Assembly: GCA_023374025.1 (NCBI GenBank)
Contig: SIJG01000006.1
Location: 109,596 to 173,595 of the forward strand
Direction: 5' to 3'
DNA: 64,000 nt
From: Heterodera schachtii
Lineage: Eukaryota > Nematoda > Chromadorea > Rhabditida > Heteroderidae
Part shown: positions 1 through 12,200 of the stretch, piece by piece
Layout: each line of letters begins with the position of its first letter
Position numbering within the stretch: position 1 is the stretch's first letter
The notes under the pieces: model-generated
Databases searched by the model: none
What the model was told of the DNA's origin: nothing
The model's input: only the letters and a program-made list of their open reading frames with translations
Program-made: the position numbers and the translations under genes

Positions 1-49
1 TTTTTTTATAATATGCAGTTAAAAATATTTTTTTATAAATTTTTCTAAT

Positions 50-1160
50 TAGGAAATTTTGGGGCTGGGATCACCAACAGATCCGGATCTACATATATCT
101 CCTCTATAAATGAACAAATTCAACACACATACACATTTTAGTTATAAAAATTTGTAAGAATTTTTTAAGGAAGCGGGAGGAAAATTTCAAAATGAGTTTT
201 TTATTTTTTTATAATACGCAGTTAAAATTTTTTTCAAAAATTTTTCATTTATTTTAAATTTTGGGGCTGGGATCAGCAGCAGATCCGGATCTACATATAT
301 CTATCTCCTCTATAAATGAACAAATTCAACATGCACACTACACTTTTCAGTTATAAAAATTTGCTAATGAGAATTTGATTTTTTTTAAAGGGGATGGAAG
401 GGGAGGAGTTAAATTTCAAAATGAGTTTTTTTAAAGTGCATTGTTAAAAGTTTTTTTCAAAAATTCTCTATAAAACTAGGAAATTTTGGGGCTGGGATCA
501 GCAACAGATCCGGATCTACATATATCTATTATGGATGAACAAATCTAATACACACCACACACTTTTCAGTTATAAAAATTTGCTAATGAGAATTTTTAAA
601 GGAGGCGGGGAATTTAAAATGAATTTTCTTTTTTTTTATAATATGCAGTTAAAAATTTTTTTTATAAATTTTTATAAAATTTGCTAATGAAGAAGAATTT
701 TTTAAGGGAAGTGGCGGGAAATTTCAAAATGAGTTTTTTATTTTTTTTATAATATGAAGAATTTTACACACACACACACTCTTTTCTGTTTTGGTAAAAA
801 TTGCTAATTAAGAATTTTATTTTTTAAGGAGGGGAGGAAGATGGGGGTTAAATGAACTTTAACAAATGTGAAAAATGAAATTGGCTTAAATTTTAAAAAT
901 GAGTTTTTGTTTTTTATAATTTAGTTGCGGCTCCATTCAAAAATTCTCTATTGAAATTTTGAGGCTGGGATCAGCAGATCCGGGTTTCTGTATCTATAGA
1001 CCAACACAACAAATTCAGTTTTCAGTTAAGAAAATTTGATAAAAAAATTTTCGAATTTTTCTGTGACTTAATCCGAAAACATTTTTTTCAGAAATTTCAA
1101 CAATAAATTATAAAATTTTTAGTTTAGGCTCAGCAGATCCGGATCTATAATCATGAGAAG
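50..1160 (+). repeat. Degenerate tandem repeat with GATCCGGATCT core
   Basis: About five imperfect units share GGGGCTGGGATCA, then CAGATCCGGATCTACATAT, then a stretch resembling 'ctctataaatgaacaaattcaacac...ttttcagttataaaaattt'. The core recurs near 79, 279, 507, 976 and 1136, so spacing is irregular (about 160-470 bp). No coding potential seen. A diverged same-orientation copy of the 700-1250 part lies at 29905-30420, and a single CTCAGCAGATCC core sits inside the inverted-repeat element near 14140. Confidence 0.75.
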
Positions 1161-1249
1161 AACAACTTCAACACTCATATAAATTTTTAAATGAGTTGTA
1201 AAAATTTTTTTGCAACCAACTAAAGAAAAATAATTAATTTAAATTTTAG

Positions 1250-1900
1250 CATAAATAAAATTCGTAATTGTCATAATTTGTAATAATAAATTTAAATAAA
1301 AAAAAGTCATCAAAGAAGAACAAAAATAGAAAAAATAAAAAAAAATTTCTCATTTCACCTTCTGCCTCAGCATAAAGAATTAATTTATTCCAAACACTGA
1401 AGAAAATGCACTAAAGAATAAATTATTTTAATATTTTTCAAATTTATTTCATTATGAAATAAAATAAATGCATTAAATTAATATTTTATTGATAAATTTA
1501 TTAAAATATTATTCAAAATTTAATGTCTTCTGAGAATGAATAATAATTTCTTCTCACATTTGGCTTTCCATCTCAAAATGTTCAATGCAAAAGTATTAAT
1601 CATTTTAACAATTTTCTGATCATTCATTTTAGTTTTTCTTTTAGAATTTGCTAAAATTTTCAATTTTCCCATTTCTTTCCTTCGTTTGATTATTTTTTAG
1701 GCTAATTCCAATTTTTTTTCTATTTTCTAATCATATATTAAAAAACTCACAGAAAATTCGGTAGAATTTAATTAATTAATTTGTTTTTTTCATATTTATG
1801 CCATTTAAAAAAAATAAAATAAAATTTTATGCAAATTTAAATAAAATATCTCAACAAATCAATTTCTTCTTCTTAATAATTAAAAAAAATTGGTACACTT
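1250..1900. other. AT-rich intergenic DNA, nothing recognised
   Basis: Very AT-rich, with homopolymer runs and no open frame that resembles a gene in the window. It is the 3' flank of the degraded HTH copy that follows on the minus strand. Confidence 0.5.
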
Positions 1901-1904
1901 TTAA

Positions 1905-2723
1905 AAATGAAGATTTATTATCACAAAATTGTTTCTTCCATTTTTGAATTGTGAATTGGCTTACTCCAATTTTCTTACAAATTTCGGCATAATTTTGGCG
2001 CCATTCTTTTCTTGAATATTTTTTTTGGTCATTTTAATGAATTTTTGAACAATTTCTAACTTTTCTTCGTAAGTTTTTGGTTTGTATTTATAGAGGCCTA
2101 ATTGTTTAATCCATTGATAAATTGTCGTTCGATTTGTTCCCAATTTCTTCGTTATTTTATATTCAATTTTATTCCATTCTTTTGTTGAATATTTCTTTCC
2201 CTTTTCCTTTATTTTCTCTTTTATTTTGTTGAATTTTCCAATTATTTCTCTTTTTTCTTCCAATTTTTCCTCTTCTTTTTCTTCCCATTTTTTCCGAATA
2301 TTTCTTTAAATGATTTTTGTTCCAATTTTTTCTTTTCTGTTCGATTTGATATAATTTCTATTTTTTCTTCATCAGTTTTTAATTTATGACTTTTATAGAT
2401 TTTTTGATTAAGGCCCAATTCCTTAATCCATTCATAAATATTGGCAATTTGTTCCCAATTTTTCGCAATTTTTGAATTAATTTTATGCCATTCTTTTATT
2501 GGATATTTTATTCCTTTTTCCTTTATTTTTTCTTTTATTTTATGGAATTTGCCAATTATTTATCTTTTTTTCTCTTCAATTCGTTGTTTTTCTTCTTTTT
2601 CTTCCCATTTTCTCCAAATATTTCATCAAAAGATTTTTGTTCCAACTTTTTCTTTTCTGTTCCGATTTGATTAATTTGGTTGATCAAAAATATAATTAAA
2701 ATGAAGAACAGGGGAAATTTCAT
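1905..2723 (-). pseudogene. Degraded secreted tandem-HTH gene, subfamily 2
   Basis: Reading leftwards from an ATG at 2723, the copy opens with a hydrophobic signal peptide (MKFPLFFILIIFLINQINQ), then GTEKKKLEQKSFDEIFGE. It loses frame near 2615, where one A is missing before the usual GEKWEEKEEE motif. Further left, a second stretch of the same N-terminal motifs (2264-2340) is followed by a 100-codon open segment (1961-2263) with module 1 (GTNRTTIYQWIKQLGL) and the start of module 2. This looks like a partial internal duplication plus frameshifts. The copy lacks the inverted-repeat upstream block found at the intact genes. Not expected to make a full protein. Confidence 0.7.
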
Positions 2724-3420
2724 TTTCAATAGACAATAATTCTGTTAATTAATTTAATGATGACGGAAATTGTGAAATTATTTGCTATAATATTTATAAA
2801 TGAAAAAAATGAGAATTTATTGCTTTGGATTGATTATAAATGGATGTTCATTCAAAAACTGAAAAAAAATTAATGAAATTTATGGTATAATTAAGAACTG
2901 TAAGAAATAATTGGGTGTAAGCATAAAATATAACCGAGAAAGCATAATCTGTTTTTCCGCCAATTTTTAATGGAATTGTTGACATTTTCTTGATTCAGCT
3001 TTTTTTTTAATTTAAAAATAAAAAAAAAGATTAAATTTTTCAAAATTTATTTTTTTAAATTATTTTATTTATATGGCAAAAATATACAGCTATAAAAAAG
3101 AACTGTAATATTTTGTTCCGATTATTTGGCATAAAAAATTAACGAAAACTTATTTTTCATTGCCAAATTTGGCATCTCGAAAAAAATGCATAAAATTTTC
3201 ATTTTTGGAAGTGATTTTTTTTTTTTGTAGTAATCAGATTGATTTCTGTTAAATTAAAATATAAATTTTCCAAAATTTATTTTGCAAAAAGATATATTAA
3301 AATCAAGTTAATTACTATTAAAAAATTTCTTCTATTACTTCGCGATTTTACTTCGGCACATTTTTAAAATTAATATTAGGCATTTGTAATTAAGAATATT
3401 TTTTAAAATAATTATATTTA

Positions 3421-3515
3421 TACTCTACTGATCATCAAAATTTGTAATAAAGTAGGGAATTAAAAAACTATTTTTTTGATCAGTAGGGATAAAAATGTTT
3501 ATTTAATCGTGGAAT
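3421..3515 (+). promoter_or_regulatory. Conserved upstream inverted-repeat block, HTH gene at 3676
   Basis: CTACTGATCA (3425-3434) and TGATCAGTAG (3477-3486) form a perfect 10-bp inverted repeat. It is followed by GGATAAAAATGTTTATTTAA and TCGTGGAAT. The same block precedes ten other copies of this gene family. It ends about 160 bp before the ATG. A promoter or enhancer role is inferred from its conservation and position. Confidence 0.6.
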
Positions 3516-3675
3516 ACTTTAGTTTTTATTTCATTAAATATTTTAAAATTAATTTATTGTATATTCTATTTATTTATGTATGTATTTGCCATAATAATAT
3601 TCTGTCACATCAAAAAAAAAAATTAATTTTTTAATGATTTAAATTAATTTGTTTTTAGGAATATCTCTTTTTAAA

Positions 3676-4395
3676 ATGAAATTATGCTTAATATTTTTTT
3701 TAATTTTGTTTTTGATCGTCCTAATTAATATTCATTATGTTGGATCAGAGGATAAAAAATTGCAACAGAAATTTTTTGAGGAAATATTTGGAGAAAAATG
3801 GGAAGAAAAAGAAGAAGAAAAACGAAATGAACTCAAAAAAAGAGAAAAAATTGAAAAATATTATAAAATAAAAGAAAAAATAAAGCAAAAAGGAAAAAAA
3901 TATTCAGCAAAAGAATGGAGTAAAATTGAGGTAAAAATAGCAAAAAATTTTGGAACAAGTCGAAATAATATTCAAAAATGGATTAAACAATTAGGGCTTA
4001 ATCAAAAAATACATAAATGTTACAAATCAAAGACTGACGAAGAAAAAATTGAAATTGTCAAAAAATTTATTGAAATGACAAATGAATTTAAACAAAAAAG
4101 AAAATATTCGAAAAAAGAATGGCACCAAAATTATGCCGAAATTTGTAAGAAAATTGGAATTAGCATTGGAACAATTAATAGATGGAAGAAGCAATTTGAA
4201 ATTAGAAAGAAAAGAATAACGGAGGAAGAAAAAATAGTAAAAATGAAAATTTATTGGAAAATTAAAAAAGAAAATCCGAAAATTAGTGACAATGAAATTG
4301 CAAAAATATTGAAAATTCACCAAAATAGCATTTTAAATTGGAAGAAGCAATTTGGAGAAGAAATGTTTAAGAAAAGAGCAGAAGAAGAAGAGTGA
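3676..4395 (+). CDS. Secreted tandem-HTH protein, three modules
   Basis: Intact intronless 239-aa frame. The start is the ATG at 3676 because all paralogs begin MKLCL there; a possible trans-splice acceptor (TTTTTAG, ending at 3658) lies 17 nt upstream. Residues 1-23 are a hydrophobic signal peptide (cleavage near YVGS-ED). Residues 36-48 are acidic (EEIFGEKWEEKEE). Three HTH-like modules follow, with second-helix ends near 87-108 (GTSRNNIQKWIKQLGL), 154-175 (GISIGTINRWKKQFEI) and 206-227 (LKIHQNSILNWKKQF); each has an upstream Trp (W81, W149, W194). The tail is RAEEEE. The repeats resemble homeodomain-like HTHs of transposases, but there is no DDE domain. A secreted DNA-binding protein is my inference; I do not recognise a named family. 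Its inverted-duplicate partner (42083-42812) is frameshifted. Confidence 0.85.
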   Translation: MKLCLIFFLILFLIVLINIHYVGSEDKKLQQKFFEEIFGEKWEEKEEEKRNELKKREKIEKYYKIKEKIKQKGKKYSAKEWSKIEVKIAKNFGTSRNNIQKWIKQLGLNQKIHKCYKSKTDEEKIEIVKKFIEMTNEFKQKRKYSKKEWHQNYAEICKKIGISIGTINRWKKQFEIRKKRITEEEKIVKMKIYWKIKKENPKISDNEIAKILKIHQNSILNWKKQFGEEMFKKRAEEEE

Positions 4396-4749
4396 TTTAT
4401 TTGTTTGCGATTTTCAATTTAATATATTTTTTTTGTCGCTTTTTTCTTTTTTACTTTGCCAAATTATAAATTTCCTATTTTTCAAAAAAAATTGGAATTA
4501 GTCGTTTAGATATTGAAAACTGGAAGAACCAATTGAAAAATGGATCAACTAATTTGGCATTCACATCTTTGCATTTTCGAATTAAATTTATTCAAAAATC
4601 CACCAGATTTCTAAGTATTTTAAAAAAAATTCTGAAGAATTTGAAATTTTTATCCAAAAATGGTTAAAAGTATTTTTTGTGTTAGATTTCGAGGGCGCTT
4701 TCATAAGCTAAGTCCCGGATTTTTTTTTAAGTGTTGTGCATTTTTGGAA

Positions 4750-4802
4750 GTGAATTGTTTCTCTCATTTTTGCCGCATTTTCTTCCATTTATTTGGGAAA
4801 GG
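4750..4802 (+). pseudogene. GPCR TM6 exon remnant
   Basis: The sequence from GTGAATTGTTTCTC to TGGGAAAGGGTA matches the 3' two thirds of the better preserved exon at 22531-22614 on the other strand (SELFLSFLPHFLPFIWER), and it ends at the same splice-donor position. The 5' part is replaced. A third copy is at 41478-41560 (minus). It may have belonged to the same old receptor gene as the tail exon at 5029, but this is a guess from order and orientation. Confidence 0.35.
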
Positions 4803-5028
4803 GTACGCCGAAATATTTTTTATCAATTATTATTTAAAAAATATCTTTTCAAATATTACATTAATAAAATTAATCATGAGTTATTTTTGTTTTGTATTTA
4901 TAGAAATATTAATAATATAATTACATAAACACAATTATATTCCTTTAGGTTTAAAATTAATTTTCAAAAATTTAACAAAATATAAACCATGCTTGTATTA
5001 TTTTTAATTATTTTCTCATATCTTTTAG

Positions 5029-5337
5029 CTCGATCGAAGCATTGTGTTCTCCTACATATATTCGCACATGTTTTCGGCACGGGATGACACTTCAGTGCAT
5101 GGCACGGGAGGAACATTTAATAATAATGCCACACAACAACAACAACAACAAAATCAACAACAGCCATACCGCATGGAAGAGATGAATTACAGTAAGCAGA
5201 ATGTGGGACGAAGGCGATCGGACCGTGTGGTGCCAATGGCACTAGGACATCCTCAGCCGGCACAAATCCCTGTCCTCGAAGTTACGCCCGTTGAGAATGT
5301 AAACGGCAGGCCTAGAACATCGATGGCACGCTATTGA
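5029..5337 (+). pseudogene. Orphan 3' exon, polyglutamine-containing tail of an unknown protein
   Basis: A TCTTTTAG acceptor at 5028 opens a 103-codon, phase-0 frame running to a TGA at 5335-5337. It begins LDRSIVFSYIYSHMF (possible end of a membrane segment), then SARDDTSVHGTGG, a Gln-rich run (QQQQQQNQQQ), and a basic, Pro-containing tail ending RPRTSMARY. Base composition is clearly richer in GC than the flanks, as expected of old coding DNA. A diverged minus-strand copy of the last ~55 codons lies at 25800-25985. No upstream exons are convincing, so I treat it as an orphan exon. It could be the cytoplasmic tail of a receptor, which I cannot confirm. Confidence 0.45.
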
Positions 5338-5339
5338 GA

Positions 5340-6590
5340 AGACTCGACAAATTTTTGAGATGAAAAAAATTGATTATTCCTTTTTATTAAATTGTCCTGA
5401 TTCGGAGGGAGTCGTATTTTCAAAGATTGTCCTTATTTGAAGAAGACAAAAAGCTCTTGTTTCAAGGTTTTTTTAATATTTACCATAAATTTTTCAAAAA
5501 CTTCAAAAATAAACTTTTAATAAAAAAAATTTAGGCAAAATTAAATTTAAATATCACTTTCATTGAAAAATTAAAAGTCTCATTTAACCAGCATTTAAAT
5601 TCAAATTCAAAAAAATAAATAAATCTTAATTTATTCCAAAATTCTCAAATATTACCAGTTTTTTAATAAAATTTTTTATTACGCCTAATTTTGGGCGGAG
5701 TTTTTTACACAAATTGAATTGCACTTTTGTATATTTTCTAATATTTTTAAAATAATTTATAATCTAACTGAATCAATATTTAAGAGAAAAGCCCAGTTTA
5801 AATATTCAAAAAACATCTGATCATTCCAAAACTTTCGGGAGTTACCAAGTTTTTTTTAATGAAATTTATTTTTAGGCCAAATTTGTTGGGGTGTGGCGGA
5901 TTTTTTATACCCTGTAGATAAAAAAAATTGAAAATGTTGATAAATTGTTTTTTGTCACCTTTGATTGGCTATTTCAAAATCTGGTAATTTTGTGTAAAAA
6001 TCTGTTAAATTTTTCGTCTGACAATAAACATTGAAATATGCAATTATAATTTTCATAGAGGCACCCATTCTTCAATACTCCAATCAGGGACGGTCCCAGC
6101 AATTCGGCTTGGTGGGGAGGTACCTCCCGCCCTGGGCGACGAACTATTTTTGTATTTTTAATGCGATTTGTTAATTGATTTTGTCCAAAAATGATAATTT
6201 TTCGATTTTGAGCCATTTTTAGCAGATTTTCATCAAAAATTTGTTGGTTTTTTGAAAAATTAAGCGAAATTTTTGGAAATTTTGTGTTAGGCTAGAAGGT
6301 GGGGGAGGGGGCAATTGTCTAATCCAATTATGAAAATTCTGATGAGAAGTAATCACAATGTTTATCTTTTTTAATTTATTATGTTTTAAGAAAATTTATT
6401 TAAATTAGCCTCATAATAATTTTTTTTTCAATATTTTAGTTATTATTTGTGGCATAAAATAATTAGTTTTTGGTCTTTTTTTAATTTGGATTAAATATTT
6501 AACAAATTCGTGCACTTTGAGCCTACAACTCAGACAATTGTTTTTATACATGAAAAAATGGTAATACTATGGTTTTCTGAAAATGTGCAA
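5340..6590. other. Noncoding duplicated DNA
   Basis: No gene seen. The stretches 5440-5775 and 6165-6540 recur inverted around the gypsy insertion at 36170-36540 and 40980-41330. This shows the segment was duplicated before the retroelement landed. A short GC-richer island at 6080-6150 shows no supported frame. Confidence 0.55.
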
Positions 6591-6599
6591 TGTTAAATA

Positions 6600-6930
6600 T
6601 AAAACAATCATGTCCCGACATTTTTTCGACAGTGGACATTTGGACAGTGAAAACATTTGGACCGAAGCGGACAATTGGACAATGGACATTACGACAGTGA
6701 GTAAATTTTTTTAATATTATAAATGGTTTTATCAGCAATAAAAAATTTTTTTTTTAAATAGAAAATATTTTTGTAGTTGCTAAAGCCATTTATAATAGTA
6801 AAAAAAATTCACTCACTGTCATAATGTCCACTGTCCGATTGTCCGGATCTGTCTAAATGACTTCACTGTCCAAATGTCCACTGTCGATATGTCCTTTGTC
6901 CAGATGTCCACTGTCCAAATGTCCGGGAGC
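6600..6930. repeat. Foldback minisatellite of GGACAGTGGACATTT units
   Basis: The left arm (about 6610-6705) carries repeated forms of GACAGTGGACATTTGGACAG. The right arm (about 6815-6930) carries their complement (CACTGTCCAAATGTCC). They are separated by about 100 bp of AT-rich sequence, so the DNA can fold into a long hairpin. An outer inverted pair (TATCAGGG-containing) follows at 6955-7000 and 7120-7180. An inverted duplicate copy is at 35630-36110. Confidence 0.7.
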
Positions 6931-7370
6931 CCCAGACATTTGCTCGGGTACAAAATTAAGTTTTTCAACCCTGATAGTCTAAATAGCATTAAATAAGTGA
7001 TAGAAAAATGATTATGCCTGAAAATTTTGATAGTCACTAAATTTTTTGACAAAAATCATTAATTATTCAAACAACATAAATAATGCTCCAAATAAACTAG
7101 AGAACAAAGATTTCTTAATTTTAATGCAGTTTAGGCTATCAGGGCTTGAAAAAATTCAACTTAGAATCCGATTTATGACACAAGAGCAAAAAGTCGGGGC
7201 CGCGAATGTCGCTCAGAATAATCTCATTTTTTCAATAATGAAAATTTTTTGGGCAAATAAAATTTGATTATTTTTTTTTATTTCCGATATTTTGTTCAAA
7301 CAAATAATTCCTATCTTTCAAGGCGTCGATCGGAGAGGGACTCAACGAAATTTCTTACAATCATCCGTTT

Positions 7371-8054
7371 TTAATTCTCAAACATTTCTTCTCCAAATTG
7401 TTTCTTCCAATAATAAATATTCGCATTTGAAGTGCTCACAATTTTAGCAATTGCATTATCACTCATTTTTGGATTTTCTCTTTTTATTTGCCAATAAATT
7501 TTCATTTTCTGCATTTTTTCTTCTTCCATTATTCTTTTCTTGCTAATTGCAAATTGTTTCTTCCATTTTTTAATTATTCCATGGCCAACTCCAATTTTCT
7601 TACAAATTTCAGCATAATTTTGTTCCCATTCTTTGCATGAATATTTTCTTTTTTGTTTATATTCATTTTTCATTTCAATAAATTCCTGCATAATTTTAAA
7701 TTTTTCTTCATCAGTATTTGATTTGTGAGATTTGATCCTTTGAAGACCAAATTCTTTGATCCATTTATAAATATTTTTGCGATTTGGCCCCAATTTTTTC
7801 GCTATTTTTTCTTCAATTTTAGTCCGTTCTTTTGTTGAAAATTTTCTTCCTTTTTCCTTTATTTTCTCTTTGATTTTATAAAATTTTGCAATTATTTCTC
7901 TTTTTTTGAGTTCATTTCGTTTTTCTTCTTCTTTTTCTTCCCATTTTTCTCCAAATATTTCATCAAATGATTTCTGTTGCAATTTTTTATCCACTGATCC
8001 AACATAATTAATATTAATTAGGACGATCAAAATTAATATTAGGCATAATTTCAT
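7371..8054 (-). CDS. Secreted tandem-HTH protein, three modules, no acidic tail
   Basis: Intact 227-aa intronless frame from the ATG at 8054; a TTTTAG acceptor lies about 18 nt upstream. Signal peptide is MKLCLILILIVLININYVGS, then the acidic motif, then three modules: GPNRKNIYKWIKEFGL, GVGHGIIKKWKKQFAI and VSTSNANIYYWKKQF. The protein stops at GEEMFEN, so the Glu-rich tail of most paralogs is absent. The first Trp of module 1 is Arg here (STKER instead of SxKEW), a change shared with its inverted-duplicate partner at 34500-35180. The two partners differ mainly in modules 2 and 3. It is convergent with the gene at 3676. Confidence 0.85.
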   Translation of the reverse strand: MKLCLILILIVLININYVGSVDKKLQQKSFDEIFGEKWEEKEEEKRNELKKREIIAKFYKIKEKIKEKGRKFSTKERTKIEEKIAKKLGPNRKNIYKWIKEFGLQRIKSHKSNTDEEKFKIMQEFIEMKNEYKQKRKYSCKEWEQNYAEICKKIGVGHGIIKKWKKQFAISKKRIMEEEKMQKMKIYWQIKRENPKMSDNAIAKIVSTSNANIYYWKKQFGEEMFEN

Positions 8055-8221
8055 TTTAAATATGATTTATTTCTAAAACAAATTAAGTTTAAAATATTAA
8101 AAAATGAATTTATTATTTAATTTGACAGAATATTATTCATAGCAAATATATATATATATATAATAAATATTTTTCAGATTAAATAATTTTAACAAGATTG
8201 TAATAAAATAAAAAATAAAGT

Positions 8222-8316
8222 AATTCCACGATTAAATAAACATTTTTATCCTATTGATCAAAAATATATTTATTTTTCCCTACTTTCATTGCAATTTTGA
8301 TGACAAAAGTAGAGTA
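8222..8316 (-). promoter_or_regulatory. Conserved upstream inverted-repeat block, HTH gene at 8054
   Basis: Complement of the family block: ATTCCACGATTAAATAAACA, TTTTTATC, then CTATTGATCA (one change from CTACTGATCA), and ending GTAGAGTA. The distal repeat arm is degraded. It lies about 170 bp before the ATG. Confidence 0.55.
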
Positions 8317-8639
8317 TAAACATATTTAAAAATTATTTTTTAATTACTTCTTTTAAAAAGTGTTCTAATGTCAAATCGCGAATTAATTGAACAAAATTTT
8401 TAATCAAAAAAAATCGGATATTGAAAATGGATGAAACAATGGAGGATTAATTCAGAAAAATTTTTTAGTGAAATTAATGGGTTTTTATTTCTTTTTTTAA
8501 TGCAAGAATTCCATGCCCAAAATTTTCTTATCCATTGAATAAATTTATCAATTTCAAAGGAGAGATAATTTGGTTTAATTTATTTTGGTTGCAAACATAA
8601 AAAAATGAACTCAAACAAAAGTTTGTAACATTTTTTTTT

Positions 8640-8960
8640 TGAAGACCAAATTCTTTGACCCATTTTTGAATATAATTTTGATTTGTCTCCAATTTATTTG
8701 CTATTTTTCTTATAATTTGCTCCGTTCATTTTTTTGAAAAAGTTTTTACTCTTTTTTTTGTTTTTTATTTTTTTAAAATATTTTGCAATTTTTTCTTCCA
8801 AACTTTCTTCTTGTAACCGTACCATTTTTCTCCAAATATTTAGTCAAATGTTTTTTGCTGAAGTTTTTTCTTTTCTGCTACGATTTGATCAATTTTTTCT
8901 GTTCAATAAAATAAAAAATAAGCGCTAAAATTTGTTTAATTTATTCAATTTGATGACAGA
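8640..8960 (-). pseudogene. Degraded HTH-gene 5' remnant
   Basis: Minus-strand sequence still shows the EKKKLQQK-like segment, a stop where FDEIF should be (TTTGACTAAATATTTGGAG), and scraps of the KIKEKIK and module 1 regions. Many frameshifts and stops. Its inverted counterpart is at 33430-33700. Confidence 0.6.
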
Positions 8961-9019
8961 AATTGTACAATTTTACATTAAAATGTTGGGCATATATAAA
9001 TTTATGTGAAACTATTAAG

Positions 9020-9226
9020 TCATTTTAAATTTATAAAATTATTAATGAAATTTATAGCCAGACTTTGATTTGGTAGCTTTAGGTTTTCTATGAGACAAAA
9101 AAAATATTTTATTAGAAAATAAACATCATTTTTTGGGAAGTGCTGAATAAAATTAATGATAAAATTAAAGTTTAAAAAAATTGTGTAAAATTTTAAAGTT
9201 TTCATTTTCTCCCAATTTGCGTAAAA
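9020..9226. repeat. Dispersed flank sequence
   Basis: The block containing GACTTTGATTTGGTAGCTTT, GAAAACCTAAAGC complement, and GGGAAGTGCTGAATAAAATT recurs inverted at 33140-33350 and in part at 16040-16165 and 17125-17190. It marks the outer edge of the duplicated 3-9 kb segment. No gene. Confidence 0.6.
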
Positions 9227-12200
9227 TCCAAATGACATTAAACAGAATGCCAAATCCCATTGTAAACAAACAGAATATGTTTTTTATAAAACGAAAGTCA
9301 GTTAGGCTCATTCCGAAATTTGGCGTATTTTAGCAAATATAAATACGGGGGGGCCCTGCTTTTTAATATAAGAATTAATAAAATTAAAAATTATATAAAA
9401 ATTATTAAATTTAAAATTTACTTTGCTGTAAATGCGCAATTGCTTTGGAGTGTGTCGGACAATCAAATGAATCCAAATGACATTAAACAGAATGCCAAAT
9501 CCCATTGTAAACAAACAGAATATGTTTTTTGTAAAACGAAAGTCATTTAGGCCCATTCCGAAATTTGGCGTATTTTAGCAAATATAAATGCGGGGCCCTG
9601 CTTTTTAATATAAGAATTAATAAAATTAAAAAAATTATATAAAAATTATTAAATTTAAAATTTACTTTGCTGTAAATGCGCAATTGCTTTGGAGTATGTC
9701 GAACAATCAAATGAATCCAAATGACATTAAACATAATGCCAAATCCCATTGCAAACAAACAGAATGTGTTTTTTGTAAAACGAAAGTCAGTTAGGCCCAT
9801 TCCGAAATTTGGCGTATTTTAGCAAATATAAATACGGGGCCCTGCTTTTTAATATAAGAATTAATAAAATTAAAAATTATTAAATTTAAAATTTACTTTG
9901 CTGTAAATGCGCAATTGCTTTGGAGTGTGTCGGACAATCAAATGAATCCAAATGACATTAAACAGAATGCCAAATCCCATTGTAAACAAACAGAATATGT
10001 TTTTTGTAAAACGAAAGTCAGTTAGGCTCATTCCGAAATTTGGCGTATTTTAGCAAATATAAATACGGGGCCCTGCTTTTTAATATAAGAATTAATAAAA
10101 TTAAAAATTATATAAAAATTATTAAATTTAAAATTTACTTTGCTGTAAATGCGCAATTGCTTTGAAGCGTGTCGGACAATCAAATGAATCCAAATGACAT
10201 TAAACAGAATGCCAAATCCCATTGTAAACAAACAGAATATGTTTTTTGTAAAACGAAAGTCATTTAGGCCCATTCCGAAATTTGGCGTATTTTAGCAAAT
10301 ATAAATGCGGGGCCCTGCTTTTTAATATAAGAATTAATAAAATTAAAAAAATTATATAAAAATTATTAAATTTAAAATTTACTTTGCTGTAAATGCGCAA
10401 TTGCTTTGGAGTATGTCGAACAATCAAATGAATCCAAATGACATTAAACAGAATGCCAAATCCCATTGTAAACAAAAGAATATGTTTTTTGTAAAACGAA
10501 AGTCAGTTAGGCCCATTCCGAAATTTGGCGTATTTTAGCAAATATAAATGCGGGGCCCTGCTTTTTAATGAATTAATAAAATTAAAAATTATATAAAAAT
10601 TATTAAATTTAAAATTTACTTTGCTGTAAATGCGCAATTGCTTTGGAGTGTGTCGGACAATCAAATGAATCCAAATGACATTAAACAGAATGCCAAATCC
10701 CATTGTAAACAAACAGAATATGTTTTTTGTAAAACGAAAGTCAGTTAGGCCCATTCCGAAATTTGGCGTATTTTAGCAAATATAAATGCGGGGCCCTGCT
10801 TTTTAATATAAGAATTAATAAAATTAAAAAATTATATAAAAATTATTAAATTTAAAATTTACTTTGCTGTAAATGCGCAATTGCTTTGGAGTATGTCGAA
10901 CAATCAAATGAATCCAAATGACATTAAACATAATGCCAAATCCCATTGCAAACAAACAGAATGTGTTTTTTGTAAAACGAAAGTCAGTTAGGCCCATTCC
11001 GAAATTTGGCGTATTTTAGCAAATATAAATACGGGGCCCTGCTTTTTAATATAAGAATTAATAAAATTAAAAATTATTAAATTTAAAATTTACTTTGCTG
11101 TAAATGCGCAATTGCTTTGGAGTGTGTCGGACAATCAAATGAATCCAAATGACATTAAACAGAATGCCAAATCCCATTGTAAACAAACAGAATATGTTTT
11201 TTGTAAAACGAAAGTCAGTTAGGCTCATTCCGAAATTTGGCGTATTTTAGCAAATATAAATACGGGGCCCTGCTTTTTAATATAAGAATTAATAAAATTA
11301 AAAATTATATAAAAATTATTAAATTTAAAATTTACTTTGCTGTAAATGCGCAATTGCTTTGAAGCGTGTCGGACAATCAAATGAATCCAAATGACATTAA
11401 ACAGAATGCCAAATCCCATTGTAAACAAACAGAATATGTTTTTTGTAAAACGAAAGTCATTTAGGCCCATTCCGAAATTTGGCGTATTTTAGCAAATATA
11501 AATGCGGGGCCCTGCTTTTTAATATAAGAATTAATAAAATTAAAAAATTATATAAAAATTATTAAATTTAAAATTTACTTTGCTGTAAATGCGCAATTGC
11601 TTTGGAGTATGTCGAACAATCAAATGAATCCAAATGACATTAAACATAATGCCAAATCCCATTGCAAACAAACAGAATGTGTTTTTTGTAAAACGAAAGT
11701 CAGTTAGGCCCATTCCGAAATTATGCGTATTTTAGCAAATATAAATGCGGGGCCCTGCTTTTTAATATAAGAATTAATAAAATTAAAAAAATTATATAAA
11801 AATTATTAAATTTAAAATTTACTTTGCTGTAAATGCGCAATTGCTTTGGAGTATGTCGAACAATCAAATGAATCCAAATGACATTAAACAGAATGCCAAA
11901 TCCCATTGTAAACAAAAGAATATGTTTTTTGTAAAACGAAAGTCAGTTAGGCCCATTCCGAAATTTGGCGTATTTTAGCAAATATAAATGCGGGGCCCTG
12001 CTTTTTAATATAAGAATTAATAAAATTAAAAATTATATAAAAATTATTAAATTTAAAATTTACTTTGCTGTAAATGCGCAATTGCTTTGGAGTGTGTCGG
12101 ACAATCAAATGAATCCAAATGACATTAAACAGAATGCCAAATCCATTGTAAACAAACAGAATATGTTTTTTGTAAAACGAAAGTCAGTTAGGCCCATTCC